Assembly: GCA_003427395.1 (NCBI GenBank)
Contig: BFEA01000079.1
Location: 1,627,612-1,684,290, forward strand
Direction of reading: 5' to 3'
DNA: 56,679 nucleotides
DNA from: Chara braunii
Lineage: Eukaryota; Streptophyta; Charophyceae; Charales; Characeae
Shown: piece by piece, positions 46,367 to 56,679 of the stretch
Numbering within the stretch: the first letter of the stretch is position 1
How the letters are laid out: each line of letters opens with the position of its first letter
Translations under genes and position numbers: made by a program
The notes under the pieces: generated by a model
The model's database searches: none
Told to the model about the DNA's origin: nothing
What the model saw: only the letters and a program-made list of their open reading frames with translations

Positions 46367-49123
46367 AGGCGCGGACCCTTAGATAAACGTTCAAAATGTG
46401 AACGAATCCTCCCTGACAAGGAGGAAAGATTCATTTTCTATTTTTCCATTCGTGAACTATCCCGCCTCTCTCTCTCTCCTCTTCCCGTTTTATTTCTTCG
46501 TTCCCTTTTTTTCTTTTTTGGAAGCACGCTCGTTTTTTTTTTTTCTTCGTTTTTTTTTGTTTTTCGGTTTTTCAAAAATGAAACAAAACCCTCTACCAGT
46601 AGCTCTAGGCTAGGCAATGCTCGATTTACAGGTGTCAGGATCTCTGGTTCTCGAACATTATCCCGACCGGTGAGAGCCGCTATATAGCAAAATTGAGCAA
46701 AACAAAGAAAACCAGAGGCAAGAGAGATAGGAAGGATAAAACACTAAGGGATAAGTGTCGCCGCCTAAGGGCTTAGAGAATGCACCGGGCCGTCGGAACC
46801 ACTAAGAGACTAGCAGAATAGCAAGCGGCGAAAGGTCGCAGGAAAAATAGTAAAGGCGGCCCTTCTGCCCGAAAGGAGAAGGATCGCCGAGAAAAATAAT
46901 GCCCTTGGTTGCGTGCCGCAGGAAGAAAGGAGTTAAGGAGATCCCGAAAATAGCGTTGGGGCACCGACACGTGGGAACGAAGCCCGGGCCAAGAGGGTCA
47001 CCGGGATATGTCACAGGAAAAGCCAAAGGGTCACGAGCTACGTAAAGGGCCGTGGCCGGAGAAATCGGCGCGTGCAGGTCATAGAAAAAAGACTAGAAAT
47101 GGGGCGGCCATGAGAAAGAAAGTGCAAAGAGAAACCGGGACACCGCAAGGGAAAGTGTCGGAGACCATAGGGGACTAAGGAAAAATAATGACATATTGGG
47201 ACAAGTGCCGGTGGGACCACCGGCGGGGTGAGTATCCAGGACTAGCGCGGGACAAGTGGCGGGGACTTGTCATGTCCCAAAGACGAAGTTATGAAAGGTC
47301 ATGAAGGAAGGATGCCAAAAGGTAGAAGTACCGTCAAAATCAAGATCTAGATGACCAAGAATATTAGCACCATTAGTGCAAACACTAGTGGAGGCAAGAG
47401 GGAGGCCCGAAACAGAAAAGAAAGCAAAAGAAAAACAAGAAAGGAGGCATGGTAGCAATCCGAAATATCTCGGACTAGCTACCTTGAAAGAAATAGAGCG
47501 TAGAAAAGCTCCAAGTAAAAAATAGGCTCTTGGGAGAAAATCGGAGCAAAGGGGGCTGTAGTTTGAAAAAAACGGAGGGAAAAGGAGACTCCCATGGCCA
47601 TGGGGGAGCCTCAATTGCAGTCCGAGATATAACGGACTNCACCTTGGGCATAGGAAGGGACAAAACTAAGAGGAAGGACCAAGAAAAAANCTTAACGGCT
47701 ACTTGACACTTGACATGCTAGAAAAAGAGAGAAAAAGAAAAGAAAAATGAGGGAGAATAAGACAAAAGGAGTGAGAGGCAGTGAGTGAGTTGATTGTAAG
47801 TAGGGATTGCCACAAGTAGGGACTTGCAGGTCCCTACTGTTCGAAAATGGAGGGAAAAGAAAAAAAGAAAAAAAAAGAGAAAAAAAAAGAAAAGAGAAAA
47901 CAACCTTAACGGTAAAAAATGACTACTTGGGGAGGTACATCCGTGACCAGATTCATTCTGGCATATGTTGGCTACAAAGTACATTGATTTTCTTTTGATT
48001 TTACAAAGAAAATCAAGAAAAATCAAGGCCTCGTGCAACCGAGGTACAACGGATTGCATGAGGCAAGGAAAATATATGTTTTAGATGCATACGAAACCAA
48101 CATTCAACCCGGATGCACTTGAAAGTTGACCGCTTCTTTTTTTTTCAATTTGGGGCAAGTTGTGAGGCAATGAGACTAAGAAATTGACCCCTACTGCAGT
48201 CCGAGTTACAACGGACTGCATGGGGAAGGAAAATCGCATGTTTTTTGTGCATCCGAAACCAATATTGAGCCCGGATGCACTTAAAAATTAAGCACTTCAT
48301 TTTCTTTCAGTTTGGGGCAAGTTGTGGGGCTGTGAGACTAGGAAGATGGTCGCAGTGGCAGTCCGAGAAATAACAGACCGCATAGGAATGCCTAGGCCAA
48401 AGAAAAATGAGCCTTGGCACACCGAAGACACTAGAGAAGAGTGTATTGGGGAAAGAGTGAAATGAGACGGTAAATGACAACCGCAAGATGAGGATCTTGC
48501 GACCGGAAATAATTGGCGCGCACGAAGTACGTGGGAGGAGGGTATCGGAGCTGACGGGGACAAGGAAGTCCTAAATAAAAAGAATGGGACGTCATCCGGG
48601 ACGATGTCGTGGACGACAGAGGCCCAAATAAAAATAGTCAAAAAATGGGATAAAATAAAAAAATGGAACTAGTACTGGGAGAATGGCAGGGACCTGTGCA
48701 GTCCCAAAGGAACCATAAGCTAGCAAAAAAAAGGAAGAGTGTGCAAGCAAGTAGTATCGTGAAGATTAAAGATCTTGACGGTGAAAAATATTAGTCATTG
48801 TGAGTGTAAAACTGAAAAAGCCCAAGGAGAGAATCCTAGGAGACAAAAATGAGAAAAAAATAATAAAGTAGGGGTTGCCCAGCAGTCCGAGGTATCTCGG
48901 AATAGCAAGGCACAAAAAAATAGATCCTCAATAGGCTCTATGCAAAAACTAAGTTGCCAAGGAAAATCTGGAGCACAAGGGGGCTCAAAATTGAAAAAAC
49001 GAAGGCAAACAAGGCTCCACTATTGCAATCTGAGCTGCAACGACCAACTGATGACCATGAATCTCGCCTTGAATGAGGTCATAAGGCCTAGGAAAAGGGT
49101 GCACAACAGTTTGACGCTTGGCA

Positions 49124-49159
<36 letters not shown>

Positions 49160-49300
49160 GAGGAAAAGGAAGGTGGATGAGACAAAATGAGAGAAAAGAG
49201 TGGAGGAGAAAAAATAGCCGAATTTCGCCAGAATTTGAATTGACCTTACTGTGACCTCATCCCTTCAAATGGAGAGAAGGTTAACAACAGTCGTATATTC
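46364..49300. repeat. Non-coding, hairpin-rich region with diverged tandem duplication
   Basis: No gene recognised. 47225-47690 and 48655-49115 are diverged copies about 1.43 kb apart, and a ~165-bp unit is repeated at about 48030 and 48195. Hairpins of the GCAGTCCG-x8-CGGACTGC type occur at 47450, 47617, 48033, 48195, 48357 and 48875, and a GTGCATCCG/CGGATGCAC hairpin at 48247-48280. A poly-A run lies at about 49125-49157. Confidence 0.75.
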
Positions 49301-49590
49301 ATCACCGCTTCAGGACACCCTTCACCACTTTAGGATGTAGTCTGCCTAAACAGGTGATTTTCAGAGTCTTCGGACCTTTCACTACTTCAAGACACCCTTC
49401 ACCACTTCAGGATGCTACCTGCCTAAAAGTGTTTTTCAGGGTCTTCGAACCTTTCACCACTTCATGACCATTCATGATTTTCAGACTGCCAAAAACTCTC
49501 ACTTCACCACTTTAGGATGCAGCCTGCCTAAACAAGTGGTTTTCAGGGTCTTCGGACCTTTCACCACTTCAAGACCATTCAGGATTAACA
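49300..49590. repeat. Degenerate tandem repeat (~85-95 bp)
   Basis: Three units share TTCACCACTTTAGGATG, CTGCCTAAACA and TTTTCAGGGTCTTCGGACC. Confidence 0.8.
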
Positions 49591-49599
49591 GTGGATTCG

Positions 49600-51029
49600 T
49601 GAAAACCAGAGAAACAGACAAAAACCAGAGAAATCCTATAGATAGAAAAACATAAAGGAAACATAACATTTTTTTAGAAATAATGGTCGATTTTGCGTCG
49701 TTTCGTGCGCAAATGTCATTAAAAAAAAACCCTAAAAACCAGTACATATTCGAGTTCGACAACACAGTTGAAAAAACGAGTTCATTTTCGAAGACAACAG
49801 GCAACTCCTAGTCATGGCCAATGAAAAAGTCTCCAATTTATGAAAATTTTAGCGGATGTCGAAATGGTCAGTTAGTAGTGTACAGTGAATGTAGTTTTGT
49901 TTTTGCAAACAAAAGAGTCTTTTCCGGAACCAAATCTAAGGACGAAAAAACTAACCAAAAACTTTGTAAGCCGAACAGACGGGTTGGTAATCCTCGTTCT
50001 TTGCACTCATAATACCAAAGAAATAGAAGCTTGAAAATAAAGGTAGTCAAATCACGGGATCCAGAGCAAAAGAAAAAACAGCCAACGAGAACTGATTTCA
50101 AATCTCCAAAAGTCGAGAACATACGATTGAGCAAATTCGACCGTCACGAAAATTTAAAGAAATCTAAGCATGACCTTATAGGGCTATAATGCGAATTTCT
50201 GGACATTAAAAAAATAGACGAATTTCGCCAGAATTTGAATTGACCCTTGGAATTCTCTTGAAATTCGAAAGTCAAAGTTTTCGAATTATAGGCCTATAAC
50301 GAGTGCTGGAAAATGAACGACTGACATATGAATTTGAGCCAGTAATCTATCAAGTGTTTATAACCCTATAAACGCATGAAACAACATTGAAAAATCGGAT
50401 ATCGAAAACAAAGCAACTTATAGCCCTATAAGTTAAAAACTAGAAGTTGGTTCGAAAACGTAAAACAATTGTTTTATCAATCGACAACTAAGCTTAGGGT
50501 ACAATAAGCATTCCAAAAATGATCATTGTTTTCCCCTGAACGCAAGAAAACCAAAAGTCCCTGAAATGTTAGTGGGTAATCTGTCAAGTGTTAAGAGTCG
50601 TGAAAACGACTAACATAACAGTGAAAAGTATGTTCTCATAATCTGATCATTTTATAGCCCTATAACTTAGAAAGATAAAAGTTAGTTCAAAAACGTAAAG
50701 ACACTTTAGGGCATAATAAGCGATCGTAAAATGAGCTTCGTGTCACTTTTGATGTGATAAGCTTCCTTTTTCGTTTGAGGACTACAACCCCTTAGACGAC
50801 GAAGTTTTCATTCTCTTCGAGCAACTAAGATTCANCAAATTAGACCTNATTAAGTAGCTGAAACTCAAACCACAAATCTTTGGTCAATTTTTAAATTCTC
50901 AAAATTGAAAACTGAAAGTACGCAAAATNCAATGGAAAAGATCGTCAAAACAAAAAAGNTTGGCCACACATGCCTAACTAAACAGGGTCACGCGAACTAC
51001 GACTCACTGATGTACAAATTTANAAGNTT
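49600..51029. other. Non-coding region with TTATAGSSCTATAA palindromes
   Basis: No gene seen. Palindromic motifs occur at 50176-50189, 50286-50299, 50358-50371 (imperfect), 50415-50434 and 50652-50665, the later ones inside roughly 235-bp repeated segments. Several n bases fall between 50835 and 51030. Confidence 0.7.
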
Positions 51030-53637
51030 TTAATAAACACTAACGACTAAACTAAGACAAACTGATGAACAACGACAAAAAGAAACCTGTTCTGTTACGG
51101 AACCAGAAATGACCTCAATCTCGATGACTCTCTGGCAACTTTCGAAGCAATCGGTTCTTAGAAGGACTTCGTAATCGACATCCTCCGTTGCCATTGCCAT
51201 GGAATTTAGCATCTTAGATATCTTTTGCCTCGTCTGCGAAAAAAAAGTCTTGTNTGTCTTCAGTTGGAAGTTGTAACAAAGAACGCTGCANCTCCAGTCG
51301 TAGACGTCCTCGGAAGGCTCTCTCGTAGTCTTTCCTTGAGGATTTGTCTTGAACTGAGGATAGTAACCCTCTCCTTTCTCACGTTGTGCAAACCAAGCGA
51401 CTTTGAATCGTTTACGTGCTAGCAGTTCCACAACCTTGCCAATGTGGTAAGGTTTGCCTCTCTCTTCCTGCCCCGAACAAGCTCGTAGTGCGATGAAAGT
51501 GTTGACCTCGAGATCGTCGTACTTCCCGTCTCTGTCCTCTCGAAACTGTCTGCTCTTGTGTGCGCTGACGTAAATGGGTCTCTCAGGAGGAAAAAGATTA
51601 TCCCTACGTTGGTCAAAGCCATCAACGGTTGGTGAAACTTCTTCACCCACTCTGCTGACATCCGTTTTTGCAAAGGGTCACATGAAAGACTCTTTGAGAT
51701 TTCTGTCCTCAAGGTCGAGAGTTTTCTGCGTTGCTATAAACTTATTCCACCATTCAATGTTGTGGGGTTGAGCATAATACGACAAGCTTTGTACGTTCAC
51801 TTTCAAGGCTGCGATGGAAAGTACATCATCGTCAACCTTAAGATTCGAAGATCCTCCCGCTTTTCAATTACGAACATGACCTCCACTGCTGTCGACCTTG
51901 TCACGCCTCTCGTCCTCACCCCGACAAGTAAGCCGAAATCTGGCTTCCAAATATCAGATTGCATGCTTTGGCAAAGCTTGAACTTGTCCTGTTGGCTCCG
52001 ATTTGAAGATGTTCAGACCTTCTCTGTCGTTCGGTTGCCACTGCGAATTGTGATATTGTTTGCTCCAAATGCGCACCTCCCCGTCGTCGTTGCACTTGAT
52101 TCAGAAATGTTGATTGAAGCTAATATCATTGACATTATGAAGATGATCCTGAATGTACAACTTCCAGTCAATCGTTTTCGTCATCTCCTCAACATAAACG
52201 CCATGATCTTGTTCTATTTTGTATGACTCCCTAATGATGTGTTGCAACGCAGAAAGATCGAACGCATCATGTACAGCCAGCTTTTTCGAGAAACAGCTGA
52301 ACATCTGATCGATGTCCTCGTGTGTGTGCCCTATAAGAAAAAAGTTTAACTTCACTTTACTAAACATTCTCATCTTTACTAAGAACACGAGATATGCCAA
52401 CTTGTTCTCTTTCGAAGTGTTATCAAGTGTAAGATACAAGACTTTCGGAAATGGCTTAGGAAGCTGAGAAATCCGACGGGGAAGAACATTTAGCATACAA
52501 TTAGAATCTGATTTGAAGTTGTCAAAGAAAACAGTTGCAAAGGCATTTGATGAAAATCCTTACACCTTGATCCCAACCACGTGAACTTTCACAAAGTTCC
52601 CTTCTTTCAGTTTCGAATCATTTGGAGACCTTCTGAAGTGTGGCAGTATGGTCTTGCTCTCATCCATACCATCGATGATCATTGTGACGTACTCTGCCGG
52701 TCGTCTGGAAGTCTTGTGGCGATGCTTACTGAGTGTTTGTCTCTCTTCTCCCTGCATTAACCGGTGTTTTTCTAGTGTCTTGCCGAACATTTCTGCACAA
52801 AAAAAAAACAAAACAAGCGAATACTAAGTCAAAACACGTTCACAAACTTTGAGAGAGACTAAGCCCGAATAAGGACCTAAAAATCGAAGATGATTATTAC
52901 ACAAAGTGTTATAGGGCTATAACTCAGAAAAGTCAGTCCACAAGTGTCGTACACTAATAAATTGATTGTTCCCCAAAATCTGTGTTTTGATGAAACGAAA
53001 GAGTATGGGCAGGACAACGAAGACATCACTAATAAAGTTTTAGTCTTTTAGAGATAGTCAGCTGCAGGGACGGGGACATAACCAAGAACAATCAGTCGCC
53101 TCAAACCAGACAATTACAAAATTCTTTCTTTACAAANTTTCTAGTTTCAAAGACGATTATTACACAAAGTGTTACAAGGTTATAACTAAGAAACGTCAGT
53201 CCACAAATGTCGTACACTAATAAATTTATTGTTCCCCAAAATCTCTGTTTTGATTAAACAAAATAGCATGGGCAGGACAACGAAAATATCAATAATAAAG
53301 TTTTAGTCTTTTAGAGATAGTCCGTTGCAGGGACGGGGACGTAACCAAGAACAGTCAGTCGCCTCAAACCAAACAATTACAAAATTTTATTTTTTTACAA
53401 ACTTTCTAGTTTCAAGAGAATCCGCTTTGGAATGTGTTAATTGCAACATCTACTTTTCTACAACAAGAAAACATATAGGACTATAAGTCAAAACAGTCAG
53501 TCGCGCTGTGAAAAACATTGAAGAATGAACATCGATGTGCTTTCATGAGATACGTCGTATGCGAAATCTTCTTTGACTAACTATGTTTGACGAAACACAA
53601 ATGATTCGTATGTAAATACAAATGTTAAAAAAGGCGG

Positions 53638-53641
<4 letters not shown>

Positions 53642-53707
<66 letters not shown>
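53642..53707. repeat. (GA)n microsatellite
   Basis: About 30 GA units with one AA interruption. Confidence 0.97.
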
Positions 53708-53982
53708 AGAAGACTTAGGAAGAGAACAGAACGAGTTTCATGAGAATCCTTTTAAAATGCGTAAGTCACAACATCTACGCTTCTGCAAAAAACAACTTAT
53801 AGGGCTATAAGTCATAACAGTCAGTCGCGCGGTGCCAAACATTGAAGAATGAACACTTAGGTGCTTTCATGAGATACATCGTTTACCGGATCTTCGTTAA
53901 CTAATTATTTAAGGGAAAACACAAATGATTCTTATGTTAATACAAATGTTAAAAATGGCAGTAAAGAGAGACAGATGGACTA

Positions 53983-53984
<2 letters not shown>

Positions 53985-54046
<62 letters not shown>

Positions 54047-54057
54047 AGAAGAAGACT
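53985..54057. repeat. (GA)n microsatellite grading into GAAGAA
   Basis: Lies just inside the intron, next to the exon-1 donor. Confidence 0.95.
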
Positions 54058-55172
54058 TAAGGAGAGAGAAGAAGAGTTAGGAAGTCAGGGGGAGAGAAAA
54101 TAAGCATTGAGGTTCTGTCATTACCTCGTTCGAATGCACTCGTTGCCTGTGGACGGCCTGTCTTGAATTTCAGACATGTGGAACAAACCGAGAACCTCTT
54201 CAACGCAGGAATGAGGACTTTGGGGCAGTGAACCCTCCAAATANTCATAAATCTAGAATGGAAACGAAGAGTCTTNTTGGTGTAAAGTTCTTTGCAGTCT
54301 CGCTTGAAGAACTNATACACGTNTCTACGCCGAAGAGTATNTGAAAGATGAAACTGNTCGCNATTCANCATACTCTCAGTGTTAAATCGAAAATATTCAT
54401 GCAACCAGGCCAGAATTTGTTGTGATAAAGCAGATAATCCGACNGATTCTTTGTTTGCATGCTTNTACAACACTAGTCCNTCTCTNAAGTCTTTGCGCAG
54501 CNTTGCAACACNTGTAGTCGAGCATCCGTACAACTTTCCCCACGCTTTTGTGCAAACCTTTATGCCGTTGAATGTCACTCTTAACACCTTTAAATCTCCA
54601 TCATCCGAAAAATACNACGCAGCCCTCAACTCTGCGAGAAGGATGTTGACTTGCTCAGGCTGTTTCATCGCCNAAAATTCTTCTCGCTTATAGAAAACAT
54701 CTTCTGCCNTGAACTTCTTGTAACATTTGGACTTACANCAATCTTCCTTGAGAATCACTTCAACNTTCGTCATGTTCACGTGGTAGTTAGCTTTCTTGTT
54801 GTACACACGTACGTTCCTGCCGCGCTTTCCCNAGTTGTNAGAAGGTTTCTCACTCTTNCTTGATTTGCTGTACAATCCTCTTCTTACCTCTTGTGCTACT
54901 ATCTGCTTTGCTTCTCCTAAAAGTTCTCTAGAGAGACTTTTCTTGAATATGTCGACATCAATTTCTGACTCGTCCTTTCTTTCATCATCCTCAGAGTCTG
55001 TGTCTTCTGAATCCTCATCCTCGCTCAATTCCTCCTCCTCATCATCGCCGTCGCTCCATTCCTCCTCGTTATCATCATCGTAGCTAGATTTTTCCTCCTC
55101 AATGCTGTTGTCACGGAATTCTTGCGCAACACTGATGTCGAGCATTTCTCTCACAACAAAGTTCTCGCTCAT

Positions 55173-56679
55173 ATCCTATACATCGTCAATCTCTCTTGAT
55201 TGTTCGTCTTTAGCGTTCGGACACTGACGCTTCCCTGGGCGCTCTATCTATAGATTGTACTCCCAGTTTTGCCAGTTGCGCAGAGACCTTTCACTATGTT
55301 TCCCGCTCGCTATGGCGCAATAACCCTTCTTGTTGTCGTGCTCGATCGCGGACGCTTCGGAAACAAACAGACATTGGTGGTCTTCTCACCAGTTGCACTG
55401 AGCTTCGGTAGAGGGTTCTGCTTCTCGCCTCCGCTTGTTCAACATTGACGCAGGTCCGGAAACCAGCTNCCATTCTTCGTCTTGAGACTCTTGGCATCAA
55501 CACTNTTCTTACATTGAGAAAGGTCTGGAAACCATCTCACGGGGTTAATCTTGTGACTACTCTGAGTACATCTTTNGGTTAAAGAATCCACNGTAGNAAA
55601 ATATGATACGACAACCTATCTGGCATCTAGAAATGACGATGGCGTCACCTACAAAAAAGAAGACTCGGTGTTAGCGCGAGAAAGTGTGTTAGAGGACAGG
55701 CGGAAGAGCGTCGCTAACGGGCGTAGACTTCTTGGACATGGAAGATATGATACGACAACCTATCTAACATCTAGAAATGACGATGGCGTTACCTACAAAA
55801 GAGAAGACTCGGTGTTAGCGCGAGAAAGTGTGCCAAAGGACGGTCGGAAGAGCGTCGCTAATCGGCGTAGACTTCTTGGACACCAAATCGAAATAAAATA
55901 AGAACACCCGCTACTGCGACCCCCATCAAGATGATCATTCGCAATTTNGGATTTCCCGCCAACNAATTTTGGAGAAGTACAATTTTTGAGCCGTTAGTGA
56001 CAAAAAATTTCAGAGACTCGGGACTCTCGTAAGACAAATAATTTTGAGCGCCCAACTACTAGGATCCCCGTAAAGAATATCTTTAACAGTTGTCAATTTT
56101 CCGCCAAGGTTTTTGCAAAAGTGTAATTTTCGGNCCGTTAGTGACAAAAATTCAGAGAGCGCGGACTCCCGGCAAAACAAATTATTTTTGACCGCCCAGC
56201 CACTGGGATCGTCGTCAAGAACATTGTTAAAATTTAGATTTCCCGCCAACGGTCGTCTCGAAAATTGAAATTTTAGATAGTTAGCGACCAAATTTCGGAG
56301 AGCCACGACCCGGTAAAATAAACATTTTGAACGCCAAGCGCCCGCTTGCGTAGTAACTGGTTCCCGCCCAGGTTGAATACGGAATTTAAGTTCTTGGAGA
56401 CCAAACCACAAAAATTTGGACGACCTCGCTACAAGATTCATGAATTGTGAGAAAGACTCTGCAAGGTCNGGAGTGGCAAAAATAATTTCAAAGAGGACGA
56501 GCATCGTTGAGCGTCGCCGTAGCTCAGAGAGCAAACATACAGATACAAACAGAGAGAGAGAGAAAGCAACGTCGAGCGTCGTCGTAGTTGCTTAATGACC
56601 GTGGTTGCAGTGTAGATCGATAAGAATATCGAATACACAAATTTATAAACATGGAGAGAGAGAGAGAGTAAGAGAGAGA
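55173..56679. repeat. Tandem-repeat region, no gene recognised
   Basis: Two ~85-bp units at 55440-55540. A near-identical ~145-bp pair at 55602-55745 and 55746-55890 (AATGACGATGGCGT, GTGTTAGCGCGAGAAAGTGT). Three diverged ~140-bp units at about 55926-56340 with TTTCCCGCCAA and GTTAGTGACAAA. (GA)n ends the window at 56651-56679. The promoter of the transposase-like gene may lie just above 55172, but I cannot point to it. Confidence 0.75.

Larger units (their letters stand above)
52793..54124 (-). other. Intron of the transposase-like gene with paired duplications
   Basis: 1332 bp. Two blocks are each duplicated in tandem: 52892-53140 with 53154-53410, and 53408-53641 with 53735-53970. Both blocks contain TTATAG-type palindromes (52908-52923, 53795-53812 and degenerate copies). 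(GA)n runs lie within. Confidence 0.7.
51030..55172 (-). pseudogene. Transposase-like gene (DUF7869-type), two exons with stops
   Basis: Exon 1 (55172-54125) begins MSENFVVREM, has a long Asp/Glu/Ser tract (residues about 25-70), then CKSKCYKKF, VNILLAELRAA, FNGIKVCTKAWGKLYG and the Cys pair VCSTCLKFKT. Donor GAG|GTAATG (54124) and acceptor TTTGTGCAG (52793) join in matching phase. Exon 2 continues with IIDGMDESKT, LTLDNTSKENK, FFLIGHTHEDIDQMFS and a C-terminal block with PYHIGKVVELLA. DN...ENK and GHTHEDIDQ are hallmarks I associate with DUF7869 proteins, which look like RNase-H-fold transposon products; this is from memory. Exon 2 keeps one frame for about 1.76 kb but has stops at 52562 (TAA), 52103, 51956, 51866 and 51680 (all TGA). 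Single n bases obscure exon 1. No terminal inverted repeats were found. Confidence 0.65.

Noticed and set aside
48940-49254. Plus-strand frame with a poly-Lys run
   Set aside because: The lysines come from a poly-A microsatellite and the frame is otherwise unsupported.

Overview
This is nuclear DNA of a streptophyte green alga, most probably Chara braunii or a close charophyte; that identification is my inference. The evidence is a RAD54 homologue closest in layout to land-plant RAD54, Ty3/gypsy polyproteins of a type I associate with Chara, and long repeat-filled spacers. There are two large assembly gaps and scattered single n bases. Apart from RAD54, almost everything is transposon-derived.

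Layout. 1-2238 (minus): N-terminal half of RAD54, uninterrupted and running off the window. 2242-4570: intergenic, nothing recognised. About 4.8-17.5 kb (minus): an old, decayed LTR element with gag-like debris (4818-6369), a tRNA-Asp primer-binding site (7053-7070) and a diverged long LTR, into which a 4.5-kb array of an 81-bp satellite is embedded (7862-12330). About 17.54-46.32 kb (minus): one giant Ty3/gypsy element of about 28.8 kb. Its 5' LTR is 38135-46317 (8.18 kb) and its 3' LTR about 17541-25367 (about 7.8 kb, its terminal ~230 bp missing). From 5' to 3' on the minus strand come the tRNA-Asp PBS, a leader with a candidate intron, gag (capsid, then a CCHC knuckle), protease, RT, RNase H, integrase, and an extra ~900-codon reading frame ending in a second CCHC knuckle. 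Next is a 2-kb tail holding a tRNA-Asp-like sequence 158 bp before the 3' LTR. The element is dead: nonsense codons, frameshifts, a 100-bp A+T-rich filler and a 0.8-kb inverted piece of a sister element all interrupt it. 46.4-51 kb: non-coding DNA full of hairpins, palindromes and tandem duplications. 51.0-55.2 kb (minus): a two-exon, stop-ridden gene resembling DUF7869-type transposon proteins. 55.2-56.7 kb: short tandem repeats.

How the parts relate. Gag, protease, RT/RNase H and integrase would make up the replication machinery of the giant element. The leader donor and the acceptors before gag and before the extra frame suggest that both were made from spliced messages. The old 5-17 kb element used the same primer tRNA and shares a 38-bp LTR block with the young one, so one family has inserted repeatedly upstream of RAD54. 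The most unusual structures are the very long LTRs, the arrays of hairpins whose stems differ but stay complementary around a constant loop, and the tRNA-Asp-like module kept at a fixed distance from the LTR in two sister copies.
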